Assembly (NCBI RefSeq): GCF_020524345.1
Contig: NZ_JAIVLH010000005.1
Coordinates: 1 to 64,000 of the forward strand
From: Metabacillus niabensis
GTDB lineage: Bacteria; Bacillota; Bacilli; Bacillales; Bacillaceae
Direction of reading: 5' to 3'
Length of the DNA stretch: 64,000 bases
The notes under the pieces: generated by a model
Seen by the model: only the letters and a program-made list of their open reading frames with translations
Told to the model about the DNA's origin: nothing
Database searches by the model: none
Shown here: positions 63,067-64,000 of the stretch, piece after piece
Layout: the number at the start of each line of letters is the position of its first letter
Position numbering within the stretch: the stretch's first letter is position 1
Translations under genes and position numbers: made by a program

Positions 63067-63259
63067 CTATTAGTGTATGTTCTTTTCCCTATCATATACC
63101 AATCTTACCCAGTTTTCAAGTTGAAGGTGCCTGTTTATTTCTTTTCCACTTCCTCATAAAAAAAGTTAAAATTTCTACATACCTTTCCTTCTATTATGAT
63201 TTCGTTCCTTTTTCTTATATAATAATAGGAGAATAGTACGATTAAAAGGTTGGTAGAGT

Positions 63260-64000
63260 ATGAGTATGATGGTTGTGACAGGATATGGAATAAAAGCACC
63301 AAATACTGCTAATATAGATCAATTTCTACATCATTTAAAGAATGGCACTTGTTGTCTGGAGGTAGTAACAAATTTAAGTGGAAAGCATAAATCCACCATT
63401 GTTGGTTTAATAGACAATCAAACGTTACAACCTTCTAAAGATAAGCTCTATAAAAGATTACCACGTACTGCTCTGTTAGGGATAGCTGCAGGAAAGGAAG
63501 CACTAACTTATGCAAAAATAGGTAATACTGAAAAAAAGAAAGTTGGTGTGTTTTTTGGTATTTCTGTAGGAAACATAGGCGATTATGATTTCCAACGGGC
63601 TTTATTGAATGCCGATCAACATAATGAAAGAGAAATACCGATAACATTTGGGCACATAGGAAACTATCATAGTATTACCTCATCGATATCTTATTTTTTA
63701 GGTGGAAACGATGTCACCAAGACAATTTCAACTGGATGTACATCAAGCCTGGAAGCTATTCAGGATGCAATTGTTTATTTGAAAAGCGGGTTAATTGATA
63801 TAGCAATTGTTGGTGGAGTTGACAGTCCAATAAGCAAAGCAGCGTTTTATTCATTTTCCAAAACAAAAGTTCTGCCTATCAATCAGAGTTTAGAAGAGGG
63901 TGCTGTTCCTTTTCGATCTAGTAGTAAAGGTTTTGCGATGGCTGAAGGAGCTGGAGTCATTGTGTTGGAACGGGAGTCTGATGCGTTGCAAAGAGGCGCG
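63260..64000 (+). CDS. Beta-ketoacyl synthase-family protein, 5' part (runs off window)
   Basis: 247 codons open to the window end, starting at ATG 63260 (AAAGG 10 nt upstream; ATGs at 63266 and 63269 also possible). Thiolase-fold ketosynthase N-terminal half: VVTGYGIKAPNTANIDQF, GVFFGISVGN, the active-site Cys160 in STGCTSSLEA (compare TACSSS), GGVDSPISKAAFYSFSKTKVL and AEGAGVIVLER. The two His of the C-terminal half are beyond the window. Divergent from housekeeping FabF in its first 60 residues, so a dedicated fatty-acid- or polyketide-like pathway may start here. Confidence 0.82.
   Translation, partial: MSMMVVTGYGIKAPNTANIDQFLHHLKNGTCCLEVVTNLSGKHKSTIVGLIDNQTLQPSKDKLYKRLPRTALLGIAAGKEALTYAKIGNTEKKKVGVFFGISVGNIGDYDFQRALLNADQHNEREIPITFGHIGNYHSITSSISYFLGGNDVTKTISTGCTSSLEAIQDAIVYLKSGLIDIAIVGGVDSPISKAAFYSFSKTKVLPINQSLEEGAVPFRSSSKGFAMAEGAGVIVLERESDALQRGA

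Noticed and set aside
63045-63236. 63-codon frame beginning in the 63041 hairpin
   Set aside because: No SD, no similarity I can recognise, and composition of AT-rich non-coding DNA.

Overview
The window is low-GC, densely coded DNA from an endospore-former-type Bacillaceae bacterium (Bacillus/Metabacillus-like). Many genes have recognisable Bacillus subtilis counterparts: araR and araPQN, sacT-sacP-sacA, the puc purine-catabolism genes, ykgA and T-box-controlled proBA. Start codons include several TTG and GTG with strong AGGAGG-type Shine-Dalgarno (SD) sites. The genus is a guess. No rRNA, tRNA, phage or plasmid replication genes are visible. The only mobile DNA is the 3' end of a group II intron at the left edge.

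Layout. (1) 1-178: group II intron domains V and VI. (2) 315-9787: a YesM/YesN-type two-component system, an ABC sugar importer and two cytoplasmic glycosidases (GH42 and GH30). (3) 10148-15794: araR and an AraPQ-(DUF624)-AraN arabino-oligosaccharide importer with three AraR-type operators. (4) 16011-23749: a DeoR regulator, a second ABC importer and a second YesM/YesN-type pair. (5) 23848-27817: sucrose PTS operon with antiterminator, RAT and overlapping terminator. (6) 27959-28646: CstR/CsoR-like repressor and a VOC protein. (7) 28932-44966: a purine (urate to ureidoglycine and beyond) catabolic cluster with PucR. It carries four perfect TnrA/GlnR boxes and extra enzymes (amidase, FAH-family, gamma-glutamyltransferase-family) that suggest an oxalurate-oxamate branch. 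(8) 45195-51766: Lrp regulator, split chromate transporter, HxlR/MFS/aldo-keto reductase, YkgA-type amidinohydrolase, DUF3231. (9) 52019-56379: a third-lineage ABC importer paralogous to region 4, with its LacI regulator. (10) 56562-62168: MBL hydrolase with TetR, MATE pump, proBA with proline T-box. (11) 62261-64000: a decayed CBO0543 gene, a probable type I toxin locus, and a ketosynthase gene running off the right edge.

The dominant theme is scavenging of plant-derived carbon and nitrogen: four ABC oligosaccharide importers, none with its own ATPase gene (so presumably a shared MsmX-type ATPase elsewhere), a sucrose PTS, and ureide catabolism. Most operons carry their own visible regulator and operator.

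The most interesting non-genic signals are: a small holin-like toxin locus with 5'-3' complementary ends; two homologous arrays of exact 20-bp period just downstream of unrelated genes; a pair of mutually exclusive hairpins inside an ABC operon; and a 52-bp-period degenerate tandem repeat. All family assignments are by reading motifs; no database search was run.
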